Below are positions 5,518 to 6,051 of a stretch of DNA of 6,051 nucleotides, piece by piece; positions within the stretch are counted from its first letter, which is position 1, and each line of letters begins with the position of its first letter. The notes below the pieces were generated by a model. The model worked only from the letters and a program-made list of their open reading frames with translations, ran no database searches and had not been told where the DNA came from. The position numbers and the translations under genes were made by a program. This stretch comes from Clostridiales bacterium (GTDB lineage Bacteria > Bacillota > Clostridia > Oscillospirales > Acutalibacteraceae). Location of the stretch: positions 1-6,051 of the forward strand of contig JAAYKB010000141.1 in assembly GCA_012522615.1 (NCBI GenBank). The letters run 5' to 3'.

Positions 5518-6051
5518 TTAAAGCCTTTCAAACTCTTTTTGCAGACGCTTAAGGTCGTTTCTAATCTCAATTTTCTGTGGGCAGACCTTCTCGCACAAGC
5601 CGCATGAAACACAATTTGCCGCTTTTTGATTGTCGGGTATCTCATTTTCCCATTGCTGCAAAGCAGAATTCCTGTTTTGATAGATACCGTAATTGTTCCA
5701 TATCCGAAAATTATAGGGGATATCTACCCCTTTAGGGCAGGGCATACAATAGTTGCAGCCTGTACATCCGTTGTTCACCCTGCTTTTCAGCGTTTTCGAA
5801 ATATCTTCTATTATGTTTTGCTCATGCAAATCAAGAGGCTTAAACACATTAAATGTTTTTAAGTTGTCCTCTAACTGTTCACGGCTTGACATACCGCTCA
5901 GGACGACCTTGACATTAGGCAGATTGGCAACCCACCTCAAAGCCCATGAAGCAACCGAAGCGTCCGGCTTGTTCTCTTTCAGCTTATGGGATATATCGTC
6001 CGGAAGAGAGGCGAGAAGTCCGCCCTTTACAGGTTCCATTACAACAACCGG
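5518..6051 (-). CDS. Aldo/keto reductase with C-terminal 4Fe-4S domain, C-terminal part, cut by window edge
   Basis: The frame is open to the right edge: four codons reading PVVV precede the Met at 6039, so that Met is internal (VVVMEPVKGGLLA is a late beta-strand of the AKR barrel). About 177 residues are visible, roughly the C-terminal half of a 370-380-residue family. Counting from that internal Met, residues 1-60 complete the barrel, including VASWALRWVANLPNVKVVLSGM and the NAD(P)-binding SSREQLEDNL. Two cysteine clusters follow: C92-x2-C95-x2-C98-x2-C101-P and C143-x2-C146-x2-C149-x3-C153-P. The second is a classic ferredoxin-type [4Fe-4S] motif and the first is the variant usual in this AKR subgroup. 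Such proteins occur in anaerobes and are predicted NAD(P)H-linked oxidoreductases that can pass electrons through Fe-S clusters; substrates are mostly unknown. It is followed after 2 bases by the ECF S-component gene. Confidence 0.93.
   Translation of the reverse strand, partial: PVVVMEPVKGGLLASLPDDISHKLKENKPDASVASWALRWVANLPNVKVVLSGMSSREQLEDNLKTFNVFKPLDLHEQNIIEDISKTLKSRVNNGCTGCNYCMPCPKGVDIPYNFRIWNNYGIYQNRNSALQQWENEIPDNQKAANCVSCGLCEKVCPQKIEIRNDLKRLQKEFERL

Noticed and set aside
5256..5645. A 129-codon minus-strand frame spanning the reductase/ECF junction
   Set aside because: It is a shifted frame across two well-supported genes and is rich in Arg and Ala, as out-of-frame reading of this DNA would be.
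1..6051. Mobile element, phage, toxin-antitoxin, defence or CRISPR system
   Set aside because: Every frame with support is a metabolic, transport or regulatory gene. No terminal repeats, transposase motif, spacer-repeat pattern or attachment-like duplication was found on reading.

Overview
The window reads as chromosomal DNA of an anaerobic Firmicute, probably a Clostridia member. The indications are strong AAAGG/GGAGG ribosome binding sites, short intergenic gaps, moderate GC (near 47% by eye), a Fe-S aldo/keto reductase, an ECF vitamin-type transporter component and a PocR-AraC regulator. No IS element, phage gene, CRISPR array, tRNA or rRNA was seen. No gene-free stretch exceeds about 160 bases, so the window is densely coded.

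Left block (1-3028, all minus strand). Read in transcription order, a putative operon runs: sugar-1-phosphate nucleotidyltransferase (3028-2114), NahK-like N-acetylhexosamine 1-kinase (2077-980), glucosamine-6-phosphate deaminase NagB (953-246) and a PIG-L family deacetylase that runs off the left edge (215-1). Gaps are 26-36 bases and each gene has its own Shine-Dalgarno site. Together these look like an amino-sugar salvage unit. One branch is 1-kinase plus nucleotidyltransferase, giving HexNAc-1-P and then NDP-HexNAc. The other is deacetylation plus NagB, giving fructose-6-P and ammonia.

Centre (3029-4080). A PocR-domain AraC-type activator gene (3188-4012, plus strand) diverges from the operon. 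The 159-base intergenic region holds plausible promoters for both directions and two inverted repeats that may be operators. The regulator gene ends at a very regular hairpin (4048-4080) that can serve as a bidirectional terminator for the converging genes.

Right block (4091-6051, all minus strand). A second compact operon enters from the right edge: Fe-S aldo/keto reductase (C-terminal part only), ECF transporter S component, DUF1893 protein (start overlapping the ECF gene by 41 bases) and an L-fucose mutarotase-like FucU/RbsD protein. The sugar mutarotase beside a small-molecule uptake component is a loose fit, and the transported substrate cannot be named from sequence.

The most interesting points are the kinase/nucleotidyltransferase/deaminase/PIG-L combination with no NagA in view, and its likely control by a PocR-type sensor. 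Every gene belongs to a recognisable family. I see no clearly new system, only a possibly under-described pathway arrangement.
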